A DNA stretch of 33,551 nucleotides from the NCBI GenBank assembly GCA_007026445.1, contig VDMD01000210.1:1-33551 (forward strand), written 5' to 3'. This document shows, in pieces, positions 1-9,546 of the stretch. Below the pieces are notes generated by a model. The model saw only the letters and a program-made list of their open reading frames with translations, made no database searches and was not told where the DNA came from. The position numbers and the translations under genes were made by a program. Within the stretch, counting starts at the first letter, position 1; every line of letters begins with the position of its first letter. The DNA is from Schizophyllum amplum (Eukaryota; Basidiomycota; Agaricomycetes; Agaricales; Schizophyllaceae).

Positions 1-118
1 CGTCGGAGAGGCCTCGGAAGATGCTGCATATGGAAAGGTGGGATGCAACGAGGAGCAAGGCGGCGGAAGGGAAATGAAATAAAAATTGCCGGGTGAAGGG
101 AAGAACATTCAGTGGTCG

Positions 119-1755
119 TCATCCAGGCAAAAACATGTACACGCACAGGAATAATCGCGTGAAGACGCAGTTGTCTGCGGTCACGGAGATGTCAATGGCC
201 GCCGCTATGCGAGTCGGTGCCAGAAAGCGGTAGGCAATGTTCTTATGCGCGGGCGAAGGCGTTGATGTTATTGCTGTAAATGTTTTCGTCAGCTTTCAGT
301 AACTGGAGTAAACGCCTTGGCATACTTGATGAACGTTGTTCGCGCGTGGATAGACATGCCGAGCTGATCGAGGACGTTCATGAGGTGAGGAATGAAGTCC
401 ATATAGCTCATGGCGAAGCCGTTGCGCGGTGCGATGAAGTCGCTGGGGTCGACCATCGTCTGGTCGGGTCTGCAAGAACACGTAAGCGAAAATATCACAA
501 AGCGCGTAGAAAGCACGTACACAGCCTCATAGTACAACGCCGTCACGACCATCTCGCTCTCAAAATGCTCGAGCGCACCGCCCGGGTGCACGCGCACAAA
601 GTACTTCATCTTGCCCTCCTCCAGCTTCTCCGCCGGCGGCCACGTCGTCCCGATCTTCCACAGCGGGCTGAACGTCAGGATCACATCGCAGTACTGCTGT
701 GCAGGCGCCAAAATACTGAGATGGCACTTCGCCGCCGTCGGGCGCGTCGCCACGCTCAGCTTCGTCAGCGCGCGTGAGTCGAACAGGACCTCGGGGTTGA
801 GGTCCGGGTTCGCGATGCGCGTGCCAGAGAACTCCATCTTGTGCACGTCGCCGTTGTGCACGACGTCGAGCTTGCCCCAGAACTGGCCGTCGACCATCGT
901 GCCGTCCTCCATGCGCGCCATGTCGAGGTCCTCGGCGGAGGAGACGGTGGTGTCGAGCGCGACGGTCATGTTGGGGGCGAGCTCGAGGTTGAATGTCGCG
1001 GGCATCTCGATGACGGGGGGTGGGCTGGGATGTGAGGTAAGGGGTGGGTATATTGTGGCTGGGGTTGGGGACATACGGGGGCTCTTCGGGTGGGGGAGGT
1101 GCATCGCTGACTATCTCGACTCGGATGCCTTGTACGCCGGATATGGCAATCTGATATGAGTCCTCCCCGGTGAGCTGCGGGATATGTCAGTGGCGTGAAG
1201 TAGACCGCGTGGCACAGCACTCACATAGATGTAAGGGCCAGATACAAGGCGCTTTGATGGAGGTCAACAAGGGACGATATATATGTGGACGGATAGACGT
1301 ACAGCTGCATGGATGGATGCATATTCGACTGGCACTCTCATGCCAAAGATCGCGTCTGGCGGTGGCTTGGTCCAGTCACGCGCAACGGCTTCGAGTTCCT
1401 GCTGGGATCTGAGCACTGCGATCGAAGCGGGGGTGCGCCACATACCGCAAATGTGTTGGGAAGCTGTGGGGGACTGTGGTCAGCATACCTGTCTAGTCAT
1501 CAGTGGCAAGCGCGCGCACCATCCGGATGGTCTCCATCTCTTCATAACATAGCGTGAGCAGCCGCTGACGAGCGATCGCCATCTGTGGTTTCTCATCCCT
1601 CGGCTTGGGCTTGAACTTTCCCCAGAAGGATCCGCCGCCGGGGAGGCTGGTGCTAGCCGACCTAATGGAATGGATGGGCAGCAGATTGGGCGCGATGGTG
1701 AGCGTGATAAGCGGTGCGGTGAGGGGGGGAGCGCGTACGCAGGCGAAAGCAGCAT
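119..1755 (-). CDS. Conserved fungal protein of unknown function
   Basis: A multi-exon model can be followed from ATG at 1753-1755. The first exon is six codons and splices (GTACGC donor, CATTAG acceptor) into a segment with SFWGKFKPKPRDEKPQ and MAIARQRLLTLCYEEMETI. Further exons read DWTKPPPDAIFGMRVPVEY, a nine-codon exon RLVSGPYIY, then YQIAISGVQGIRVEIVS, a long exon with QFWGKLDVVHNGDVHKMEFS, and YMDFIPHLMNVLDQLGMSIH. The last part reads HKNIAYRFLAPTRIAAAIDI and ends at TGA 119-121. No signal peptide, membrane segment or catalytic motif is evident, and I do not recognise a named family, though the C-terminal half looks like a sequence shared among fungi. The last exon is one base out of frame; dropping one C from the minus-strand CCC at 251-253 restores it. 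The splice near 1035-1075 is unresolved. It is divergent from the AIM34-like gene. Confidence 0.7.
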
Positions 1756-2104
1756 GGCGTGCGGCTGGTGGTGTTTGGTTTATGTACGCGGGTGACGAAG
1801 GCGATAAGTTGTAATCAGTATTCGCAAGTCATGAGAGTCAGCAGCAAGTCGCAAAGACGCCCGGCCAACACGAGGTTGACACGAGGCAGCACTGATCGTT
1901 CAACGATGACTTTATCAGAAAGTACCACGCATCACTGGGTTTTCCATTCGAGCTCTACGCGTCTTCCGAACGATAAACAGCAGAATAACGCGTAAAAAGC
2001 GAGTGCAGAATACAAAGACGCGAAAACACGCGAAATTAACAAGACGCGTTTGTTTCCCGGAAGAAGTCGGACCGGAGGGCGATCAGTCGAGAAATTCCCC
2101 AACA
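1756..2104. promoter_or_regulatory. Divergent promoter with clustered ACGCG (MBF/MCB-like) elements
   Basis: The 349 bp between the unknown-function gene (-) and the AIM34-like gene (+) contain no supported coding exon. ACGCGT occurs at 1957-1962, 1988-1993 and 2044-2049, and ACGCGAAA occurs at 2018-2025 and 2028-2035, making five ACGCG cores in 93 bp. ACGCGT is the MluI cell-cycle box bound by MBF in yeasts, and CGCGAAA is close to the related Swi4 box. Binding in this organism is inferred only from the motif; the cluster lies nearer the AIM34-like start. Confidence 0.45.
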
Positions 2105-3006
2105 ATGACGATGTCGACGTTTACTTCCACCACCATGTTGCGCGCCGTCGCCCGCCAGAGCGCCCTGCCCCGCTGTGCCCGTCGGACATTCGTGTCCTCT
2201 GTCATCTTGACGCGCAACTGGGAAAGCGAGACCGTCGCGCAGCTCAAGAAGGAGGCCAAGTCTCGCGGTCTGGCTCTGTACGTGCTCTGCATCGCATGTC
2301 GGCGCGCGCTAAACACCATCGCCCGCAGGTCAGGCAACAAGTCGACCCTCGTCATGCGGATACGCGACCACGAGAATGCGCGGGGCGCACGCCGCCATGA
2401 GCCCTGAGGTGCCCACCGGCGCCAGGGCCGCGTCTAGCACCACGACCACCACGAGCAGCCCGAGCTCCGCCGTCGATGGCATTGCGCATATGAACATGGA
2501 TCCCGTTGCCGAGGCTCCCGGTGTTCCTCCTGAGGCCCAGTCTACTGCCCCTCCCGTCACCGACTACCTCAGCGTCATCCTCCCCGACCTCTCTGCCCCC
2601 ATCCCCGAGCCGCCCACGCCTATTGTGAGTGCAATCTCTATGCTTATGCTGAAGTCACTAACCTCGGCCGAAGCCCCACGTTCCCGACTTCTGGGGCTCT
2701 GCTGCCGCGAAGAGCAAGACAGCCACCGCCTCGCCGACTGAGGAGCTGCCCAAGATCGTCGTCGTCGCTGATGCTTCGACGCATATCGGGTATGTATTTC
2801 ATCACTGCTAGTTGTTTGCCGAACTCCTGCTCATATATTCTCTTAGCGGTGTCACTCACCACGGCGTCTCCGCCGAAGATGAGCCTGCTGAAGATGTTCC
2901 TTACGCCGACTACAAGATTGGCGTGCTGTCAGACATAGGCAAGGATCTCGGCTTGCCGCCCCTCGCAGACTTCAAGAAAGGCTGGGAGAAAGTGAGGCCG
3001 TGGTAG
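2105..3006 (+). CDS. AIM34: AIM34-like mitochondrial SAP-domain protein
   Basis: Four exons: 2105-2277, 2329-2624, 2674-2789 and 2847-3006, with clean GT-AG junctions. The N-terminus is basic and hydroxylated with few acidic residues (MLRAVARQSALPRCARRTF), a good mitochondrial presequence. It is followed by a SAP helix-loop-helix split by intron 1 (SETVAQLKKEAKSRGLAL, then SGNKSTLVMRIRDHE). The middle is Ser/Thr/Pro-rich and the C-terminus ends in LADFKKGWEKVRPW. Yeast Aim34 is a mitochondrial SAP protein whose loss alters mitochondrial inheritance; its molecular role is unknown. The exons sum to 745 nt, one more than a multiple of three, and the frame breaks just after the SAP domain: removing one G from GGGG at 2382-2385 gives an uninterrupted ~247-residue protein. 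An in-frame upstream ATG at 2003 would precede the presequence, so 2105 is preferred. Confidence 0.75.
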
Positions 3007-3544
3007 ACGTGGGAGGGAAGCATCCCTAATGTAGAAGCGGCTGGTCTGTAGAAAGACCTCGGACGACCGCGTGATGGAATGCAGCACTATCGCACGGACG
3101 TTTGCCACAGATGCACGGACATGTTGTTCATAAATTCGAACATGAAGTTCACTGTACGCTCGTTTGTTGAGTGATAGTATGGGGATGAGTTGGGCTGAAG
3201 CCTGAGCGTGCCGAGTGTTTGCCTCCGCATTCTATGAACCTACTCCATTAGGCAAGAGATCTCTAAACACTCGCCGCTTTTCACCAGACCCTCGACACTG
3301 AGCGTCCTGCTGTGAGGCGTCCCTCCCAACTGCCTAGAAGTTCTTACAAAACCTGATAGATGTGTAGCAGTAGAATCGGTGACGAATGTTTCTTGGTCGA
3401 TATCGCGAAGCGACCGCCATGCGAACGTGATAACTGCACGCCATTCCTCTCCGAGCCGTCGCTGGCTCTATAATATCGGTCTGTTGCGCGTCAGGGGAGA
3501 CTCAGCCTAGCGGAAGGCCGCACTCACCAACTCGCAATCATCAG
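3007..3544. other. Intergenic region between convergent genes
   Basis: This holds the 3' flanks of the AIM34-like gene (+) and the degenerate F-box paralog (-). No open frame with family character, tRNA, or notable repeat was seen on either strand. Confidence 0.6.
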
Positions 3545-4190
3545 TCAGATGCTATAACGGCCAAAAGAACTTCTCGTAGGCATTATCACAGCCGGCACCA
3601 GCTCCTCTATTCGCCTCGCGATATTGTCATTCCATCCAAAGTCGCAAGGCAGCGAATAGACTCTGGGCTCGAATGTGAGGCTTTTTGAGCGCATCCCATT
3701 GACCTGCGGGTCTCCAGCATCTCCAACAGCGAGGCCGCAGTGAACTGCACATAACCGGCCAATCCGAGCCAGTCCATGCGCGGGAGCACACGCATTGTGC
3801 CCGTACTTACTATCAACTGCAGACGGCAAATCGAGCACATCCTGCCCCAGCGGATTATCCTCGCACGCGTCAATCTTGAGCGACGTCAGCTCTGGGAGGA
3901 GGTCAAAGCATTCCAGATTCGCATGAGCACGTAGGCTCAGAGAGAGCCGATGCAGACGACATGACGAGCGCGTCAGCAGAGGCGCCAGCCCCGTGTTGGA
4001 AAGCGACACGCTGCAGCTCCAGACCATCGAGATATCTCGGAGCGCAGGCACCGTCAGGCGGTCGAGAAGTCGCCGGTGAACGGGATTCTCGCGCGACGTT
4101 CATGTAGAAGACGTTGGGCGTTACACGGGAGCCTACGTAGACTCATACATGTCCGAGCTGCAGCAGGAACGGTTCGAGAACGAGAAGAAC
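3545..4190 (-). pseudogene. Truncated, frame-broken F-box/LRR-type paralog
   Basis: Only the C-terminal leucine-rich part of an F-box-family protein is visible. Reading leftward on the minus strand it includes LLDRLTVPALRDISMVWSC, then CRLHRLSLSLRAHANLECF and LLPELTSLKIDACEDNPLG, which match the repeat style of the adjacent intact F-box gene (CRLRRLNLHCPPRVGN; LLPRLKALSLGGLN). Near 3690-3705 the conserved reading switches frame: LLEMLETRRSM is in one frame while SKSLTFEPRV and RRIEELVPAVI are in another, matching the neighbour's LLAMVEARHSM and LEALVPDFVI. A 66-nt GTAAGT...GCAG intron around 3750-3815 is possible but does not repair this. No F-box or start codon could be found upstream, because the frame is interrupted before 4200. 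It looks like a tandem duplicate decayed at the 5' end; an indel error could add to the damage. Confidence 0.6.
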
Positions 4191-4405
4191 ATCTCAGAAA
4201 TGGCCTCAAGAGATTCGTAGACATACACTCACACAAGATTATTTCTGCCGTGCAGAGTATGATCCCAACGCTTTTCGTAGACGGACAAGATAACAGGCAG
4301 GATAGAATACGGATAACTGTGCAACATATGCCATGAGCGACACGAGTAACGGTCAAAGCCTACGACTCACTGTGACGCTGTGCTCTTTGTTCAGTATATT
4401 TGGCA

Positions 4406-5777
4406 CTACGGCGAGGCACGCCAATGAATAACGAAGTCCGGAACCAGGGCTTCGAGCTGTTCGAGATCCCACACCACCTTGCGAGACGACTTGAGCTCAT
4501 TCAACATAATCCTTTGCAACGGACATTTCATGGAGTGCCGAGCTTCCACCATCGCCAGAAGCGCCGGTATCCCAGCTGTTGTGAATGTGTTATTCAAACC
4601 GCCCAGGCTCAGAGCCTTGAGGCGCGGGAGCAGACGTGGCACTCCCGTGGTGTCGGCCTCAGCGAGGGCGTCGAGGAAGTCCCGCGTGGTATTATGATTC
4701 GTGTCCCTGAGCTGAATTTCGATCAACTCCTGCAGCGAACCGAGGAGGGCATTGCCAACCCGTGGCGGACAGTGTAGGTTTAGCCGACGTAGACGACATG
4801 GAGAGCGCTGGAGGACGCAGAGAGCTGCATCGTCGACTTGATAGTTATATGCCCAACATAGCGTGACATCTTCGAGAGTCGCTGGCATCGTCAGACATTC
4901 GAGGACTGCAGGATCGTCGTTGGTTAATTGGTTGTAATGAACGGAGAGCCCAGGCCGGATAGGCGAGGGATGGTGATGTTTCCATTTGCTGACTTTCGGA
5001 CAGAGTTGCAGAAGCTCGAGCGCGTACGACAGCGATGAAGTGGTCTGCAGTTCCTCGAGCTGCCGCCACGGTAGATGGGGGATCACATCTGAGGGACCAC
5101 CAGTCGAAGTTAACTCTATGCGGCGCAGCCGCGGAGTTCTGGCAAACAGTCCAATCCTGTTACCTTCGGTAAAGTGTCGCAAATGACCCGTAAACGTCGT
5201 AAGGCAGGATAGAGGGCAATCCGCGAGCGAGTCGTCGAGGAAGCAGACACGACTTTCCATGTCATATTTGGCGATTACAACGTCATCCCAACAGCGCGAA
5301 CGGCCAGCGTAGTCGATGTTGATACACTTTTCGATGAGGAGATGACTGGTTCTGGAGTCAAGGATGGCGACAGAGTATTGAATCTGGTAGCGGAGGGGGA
5401 CATTGCCGGAGTTCGCAAGGAACATTTCCAGTCTCCTGAAGATTTTACGCATGGACTTAGGGTTATTGTCAGGGATGGCAAACGATGCCCATATCGTATG
5501 TGTGCCGATCATGGTGGCTTGGGACGATGGTCAGCCGACGAATATGTTACGCTTTCGACAATGATAAGTCGTAATGCTCACCTCTCCAAGTCCGGCATAC
5601 AGCGCTCAACAGGAGCGGCACGCATGTCCTTTCACTGAGATTTATGTCGCCTTCGCCGCAGCACATGCTGAGTATGTTGGACAGCAGCTCGGTCGGTAGG
5701 TTGTTGATCGACGCCACATAAGCCCGCCGAACGTCGAGAACATCCTGCACTAAGCGCTCCGCCTTCTGCGCACTCAT
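4406..5777 (-). CDS. F-box protein with leucine-rich C-terminus
   Basis: Two coding exons. Exon 1 starts at ATG 5775-5777 (MSAQKAERLVQDVLDVRRA) and carries an F-box core, INNLPTELLSNILSMCC, at about residues 24-40. It ends in CRTWR at a GTGAGC donor near 5565; the CCCAAG acceptor near 5518 joins to ATMIGTHTIWASFAIPDNN in phase. Exon 2 runs open to the stop at 4406-4408 and has irregular LRR-like segments (CRLRRLNLHC, LLPRLKALSLGGLN, LTMPATLEDVTLCWA). F-box proteins dock substrates to SCF ubiquitin ligases through Skp1; the LRR-like part would bind the target. This Agaricomycete-type family is large and expands by tandem duplication, which fits the broken paralog just downstream. No specific substrate can be named. 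Confidence 0.8.
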
Positions 5778-6033
5778 GTCGGTAATTCTCTACCAGTTGT
5801 ACGCGTTCTTGCGCAGCTCGTCCACGAGGGAATCCACGCGCTCTGCTGCCAGTCAAGAGTGGGCGCGCCGTAGTATTCCTCTCGATTGCGAGGCTCACGC
5901 TTGTCGGTCTAAAGGCTCTTTGGTGGCGACGGCGTCGACGTGAAAGTTGGAAAAGGACAAGGAAAGGAGAACAAGGATGACTGGCACAACACGTGATCGG
6001 TGATGGCCAAGGATAATTACCATATAAGGATTC

Positions 6034-6041
6034 TGACGTCA
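6034..6041. promoter_or_regulatory. CRE/ATF-like site TGACGTCA
   Basis: A perfect palindromic TGACGTCA, the consensus for CREB/ATF bZIP factors, about 260 bp upstream of the F-box start and 8 bp from a perfect inverted repeat. Function is inferred from the motif alone. Confidence 0.45.
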
Positions 6042-6048
6042 CGCATTG

Positions 6049-6069
6049 CCACGCAATGCCATTGCGTGG
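6049..6069. repeat. Perfect 10-bp inverted repeat
   Basis: CCACGCAATG (6049-6058), one C, then CATTGCGTGG (6060-6069): a perfect inverted repeat with a 1-nt centre. The spacing is too tight for an RNA hairpin loop of normal size, so a dimeric protein site is more likely. A partial extra copy of the half-site (ACGCATTGCC) lies directly to its left at 6041-6050. Confidence 0.7.
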
Positions 6070-6110
6070 TTGTGCTAAGTAATAGTATTGTCTTTCTTCT
6101 CGAATTTGAA

Positions 6111-6163
6111 GTTGGGTTCAGGTTGGGTTCAGGCAAGGTTCAAACGTTCAGGTCGGGTTCAAG
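6111..6163. repeat. Short imperfect tandem repeat, unit GTTGGGTTCAG
   Basis: Two exact 11-nt units of GTTGGGTTCAG are followed by degenerate units (GCAAGGTTCAA, ACGTTCAG, GTCGGGTTCAA). Such GGGTTC arrays arise easily by slippage. No transposon ends were seen next to it. Confidence 0.6.
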
Positions 6164-6417
6164 CACGGCATGGAGGCGGCGGCATCTAAATATCCTTTGT
6201 TTGAGGTCTATCGTAAGTATCGACGATGCGGACGCGAGTTCCACCACCAGTACCGTGACGAGACTGTGCCAAGTCAAAGCAGACGGTGTACTTGCAATAC
6301 TTATTCACCGCACTGCAAGCATTCGTATCGTATACGCGTAGTACACCTAGATGTCTCAGAACTATGGATAGCAATGATGTAGACGAGATGCCGGAAGGCA
6401 GAAAACACGTTGGCTCG

Positions 6418-7439
6418 CTACTCGTCCATCGCGTCGTCCGCCTTCTCCCCTTGCTCGGGCTCTTCTGACCCGTGTTGTCTTCTTCCCTGTACGCCTATAG
6501 ATACAGAGAAAATTTTAGCCAACGGTTCTACCACGATCGAAACGCTCGCCAATCAGGAAGCGCCCGGCAGAGCTACGACGGAGAACACATGATGGTGAAG
6601 GGAGACGCAGCAAACACACAGTATGACGAAGGAAGATACAAAGTCCGAGGCAGTTGAAGCCGAATAAGGGGGGCGCCAAAAACTTACCTCCACTTTGCCC
6701 AAGCGGTTTGAGGTGCGTCTGCAGCCATTCTTCTGTCTCCCACACTGCAAACAAACGACAATGAGCTCGAGAAGCGTACAGATACGAAGAGCGTACCAGC
6801 ACGGTTGCCGGCTCCCTGCACAGGGCCTTTTTGCGGCTTTGCTAAGTTGACCTGAAGACGACGCGGGTCAGCTCGTGCAGGTGAGCGTGTTAGGGTAGAA
6901 TGAAAGGGCGAACGCGCTGCGGCGTGTGCTGGGCCAGACTGGTCTGATATATATGCAGCTCGTCTATTGGGGGCATGCGCACCTTTATGACCTTGCCTCG
7001 AAGTTCATTGAGGTCCATGTTGTCGATCGCGTCTTGCGCGTCTGCGGTAGACGTGAAAGTGACGAATGCGAAGCCGCGATGTTTGTTATCTGCAGAGGGC
7101 CAGCGCACCACAGGTAAGCGACGGTTCCACATGCCGACTAGCATTTACGTACCTTGTTGTTGCTGGGTCGGGTTTGTTGTTGCGGGGGGAATTTGGACCT
7201 CCACTACATCGCCTGCACAACTCGTCAGTGATGCAATGATCGAGACGTGGTGGGGGGAGGAAAGTGGTTCAAGCAATGATAGGAGGCATTACCCAAGATA
7301 TGGAGGACTGTGTATAGGAAGGAGAACGAAGGGGATTCACACCGAATGTCGAGAACGTCTCGAAAAGGATGGCCTCGTTGATTTCGTCCACCAGCCCACC
7401 GACGAAGATGGTCTTCTTGTTCTTCGTGCCTTCCTCCAT
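6418..7439 (-). CDS. RRM-only RNA-binding protein, cyclophilin E (PPIE)-type RRM
   Basis: Start ATG is at 7437-7439 and stop TAG at 6418-6420, with about six small exons giving ~149 residues. RNP2 is TIFVGGL in exon 1 and RNP1 is HRGFAFVTF in exon 3. The run AIDNMDLNELRGKVIK followed across an intron by VNLAKPQKG closely resembles the RRM of PPIE/Cyp33, which has a DNMNESEL...VNLAKP segment. After the RRM comes NRAVWETEEWLQTHLKP and an acidic tail (QGEKADDAMDE); no peptidyl-prolyl isomerase domain follows. A role in nuclear mRNA processing is expected from the family: PPIE joins spliceosomal complexes and binds RNA through this RRM. All splice phases agree, including a ~185-nt last intron with a GTAAGT donor and a CTATAG acceptor. 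Confidence 0.85.
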
Positions 7440-7706
7440 TCCAAGTTCGCAGGCTTACGTGTTTGATTCAAGAAGCAGAAGTACCGGCAGCACGAGAAGT
7501 CAGGCCGTCGTGGATGAGCGTCAAGAGCAAGTGCCAAGCAGCAATTCGGAGATCGGGCCGTCAGCCGCTTTACAGACGCACCGTCACGCGTGAGCAAAGT
7601 AACAAGTTGAACGAATGAGCAACGACATGATATGGGCGTTATACTGTCCGGAAACCTCTGGTGCGACACCCTCTGCAATCTACCTTCCAGCTTCCTGATG
7701 CCGTGA

Positions 7707-9404
7707 CTGATAGCGTACGCCGCCATTGGAAACGATTTCAAGCAGCTGCAGAACGCTAATTGGATAGCGACGGGCTACATGCTTACGGCCACCAATTATC
7801 AGTTTCCAGTTCCCAGTGCGCCCCCTACCTCCGTTCTTGTTTCCCCTCAGCAGGCTTACCTTTGCGTCAGAGCCTTGTACGGAAAACTTAGCGACATCTT
7901 CGGGCGCAAGGCATGCCTCCTATCTGCGTATAGCGTATTCGCGCTAGGCTCTGCTGCGGTCTTGCGAGGAACATGACTGAACTTATCGCTGCGCGCGCGT
8001 TCGCGGGTGCTGGAGGTGGCGGGATGACGACGTGCGCGTTGTGATTCCTTAATCGCAACATTCTGCTGATTGCATGGGCATGGCAGTGTGGTCAGCATCA
8101 TCCTGTCCGACGTGGTCCCCTTGCGCTCCCGAGGGACATGGCAGGGCATCCTGAACGTCATCTGGGCCACTGGCTGTGTTACGGGTGCGCCGCTTGGAGG
8201 TATTCTGGCTGACAGCATTGGCTGGCGATGGTGAGCTTTCGTATAACGATGAGAGCTCGCTGACTGACATCGCTTAGGGGCTTCCTTATGCAAGTCCCCA
8301 TGACCACCCTTGCCATCGTCTCCGTCGCCATCTTCCTCCACCTCCCCTCCGCCGACCGCTCGCGCTTCAAAGAGAAGATTAAGCGCGTCGATTTCGCCGG
8401 CGCTATCATGCTCATTTTCACCATCTTCACCCTCCTCTTCGGCCTCGACCGCGGCGGCAACATCTCCTGGACGGACGCGTACACCGTCGCCTCCTTCGCC
8501 GCATTCGCCGTCTTGTTCCCCGTGTTTCTGTACATTGAGTTCCGCGTCGCCGCGGAGCCCTTCGTGCCGCTGCGGCTCGTCGGGAACTGCACGCTCATGT
8601 CGACCCTGATGACTAACTTCTGGCAATTCTTTGCGACGGCGCCGGTGCTCTTCAACCTCGCGCTGTACTACCAGGCAGTGATGGGCTGCAGCGCGGGGCA
8701 AGCGGGCGCGTACCTTATTCCGAGCGTGGTGGCCAGTACCACGGGGAGTCTGGGCGGCGGGCTGATCATACAGAAGACGGGGAAGTACTACAGGTTGACG
8801 GTCGCGGCGTATGTGATGTTTGGGGCGGGGGTGACGATGGTGGCGGTCAATGCGGGGACGGTGAAGCACTCGATCCTGTGGTTTGTGGTCGGGTTGTTGG
8901 CGCATGGGTTAGGTGGAGGTGAATCGTGACAGTTGTGATACTAAGCGGGTTTGCTCATGCGCTACTCTAGGCTGTGGTTCAAACACCAGTCTCTCCCTCA
9001 TCGCCAATGCGGGTCCGGCGGACCAGGCCATCGCCACCGCAGGTGCGTGTCTTTTACCAACTTTACCCTTCTTTGCGCATCTAGCTCACCCGTCATCTTG
9101 AGGTTCCTACCTCTTCCGTTCCCTGGGCCAAGTCACCGGCCTCGCCATCGCAAATATAATTTTGCAAGACGTCCTCCGCAGAACGCTGCACGAAAAGCTT
9201 CACGGGCAGGACGTGGACAAGATCGTCAGACGCGTCCGCGAATCGCTCGACTACCTGGAGAAGCTCGACCCCGAGGCGCGCGGCATCGTGCGCTACTCGT
9301 ACCAGCACGCGTTGAACGCGGCGTTCTGGGTGATGGCGTGCAGCGCGGGGCTCGCGCTCGTTACGTCTCTTTTCATCAGGGAGACGGAGTTGGGCAAGAA
9401 ATAA
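7707..9404 (+). pseudogene. MFS transporter (DHA2/14-TM type), 5' incomplete and frame-broken
   Basis: The open frame begins after a stop at 7704-7706 with AAIGNDFKQLQNANWIATGY and no start codon, so the usual first transmembrane helix and its preceding motif are absent. A 73-nt intron then joins NYQ to ALYGKLSDIFGRKACLL (the MFS loop 2-3 motif). Next come LARNMTELIAARAFAGAG, SIILSDVVPLRSRGTWQGI and TGAPLGGILADSIGWRW, followed by many hydrophobic helices. It ends with ALNAAFWVMACSAGLALVTS and TAA. Such proteins export drugs or load basic amino acids into vacuoles by proton antiport. Besides the missing 5' end, the frame shifts at about 7947-7949 (FALG to LCCGLARN); adding one G would repair it. 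The upstream 267 bp look like promoter of the RRM gene. It could be a pseudogene, or a gene damaged by assembly error whose first exon I failed to find. Confidence 0.7.
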
Positions 9405-9546
9405 TCATGCACTTGATAGTAGGTACTTAGACACCGATATTCCTATCCTACGTCACGGACAATGGAGTACATGGGTAGCGAGATGTGTAGCGGGGGAGAT
9501 AAAAGGCATGTACTTAGGAGCGTAGTAGCGGCGTATGGATAATTAA

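Larger units (their letters stand above)
5778..6417. other. Intergenic region upstream of the F-box gene
   Basis: About 640 bp between the F-box start and the 3' end of the RRM gene. It contains a CRE, a perfect inverted repeat and a short tandem repeat (listed separately). Open frames here are short and have compositional rather than family character, so no gene is called. Confidence 0.5.

Noticed and set aside
280..1159. Long plus-strand open frames overlapping the first gene
   Set aside because: They are antisense shadows of the minus-strand exons; their sequences are Arg/Ser-rich with no family character.
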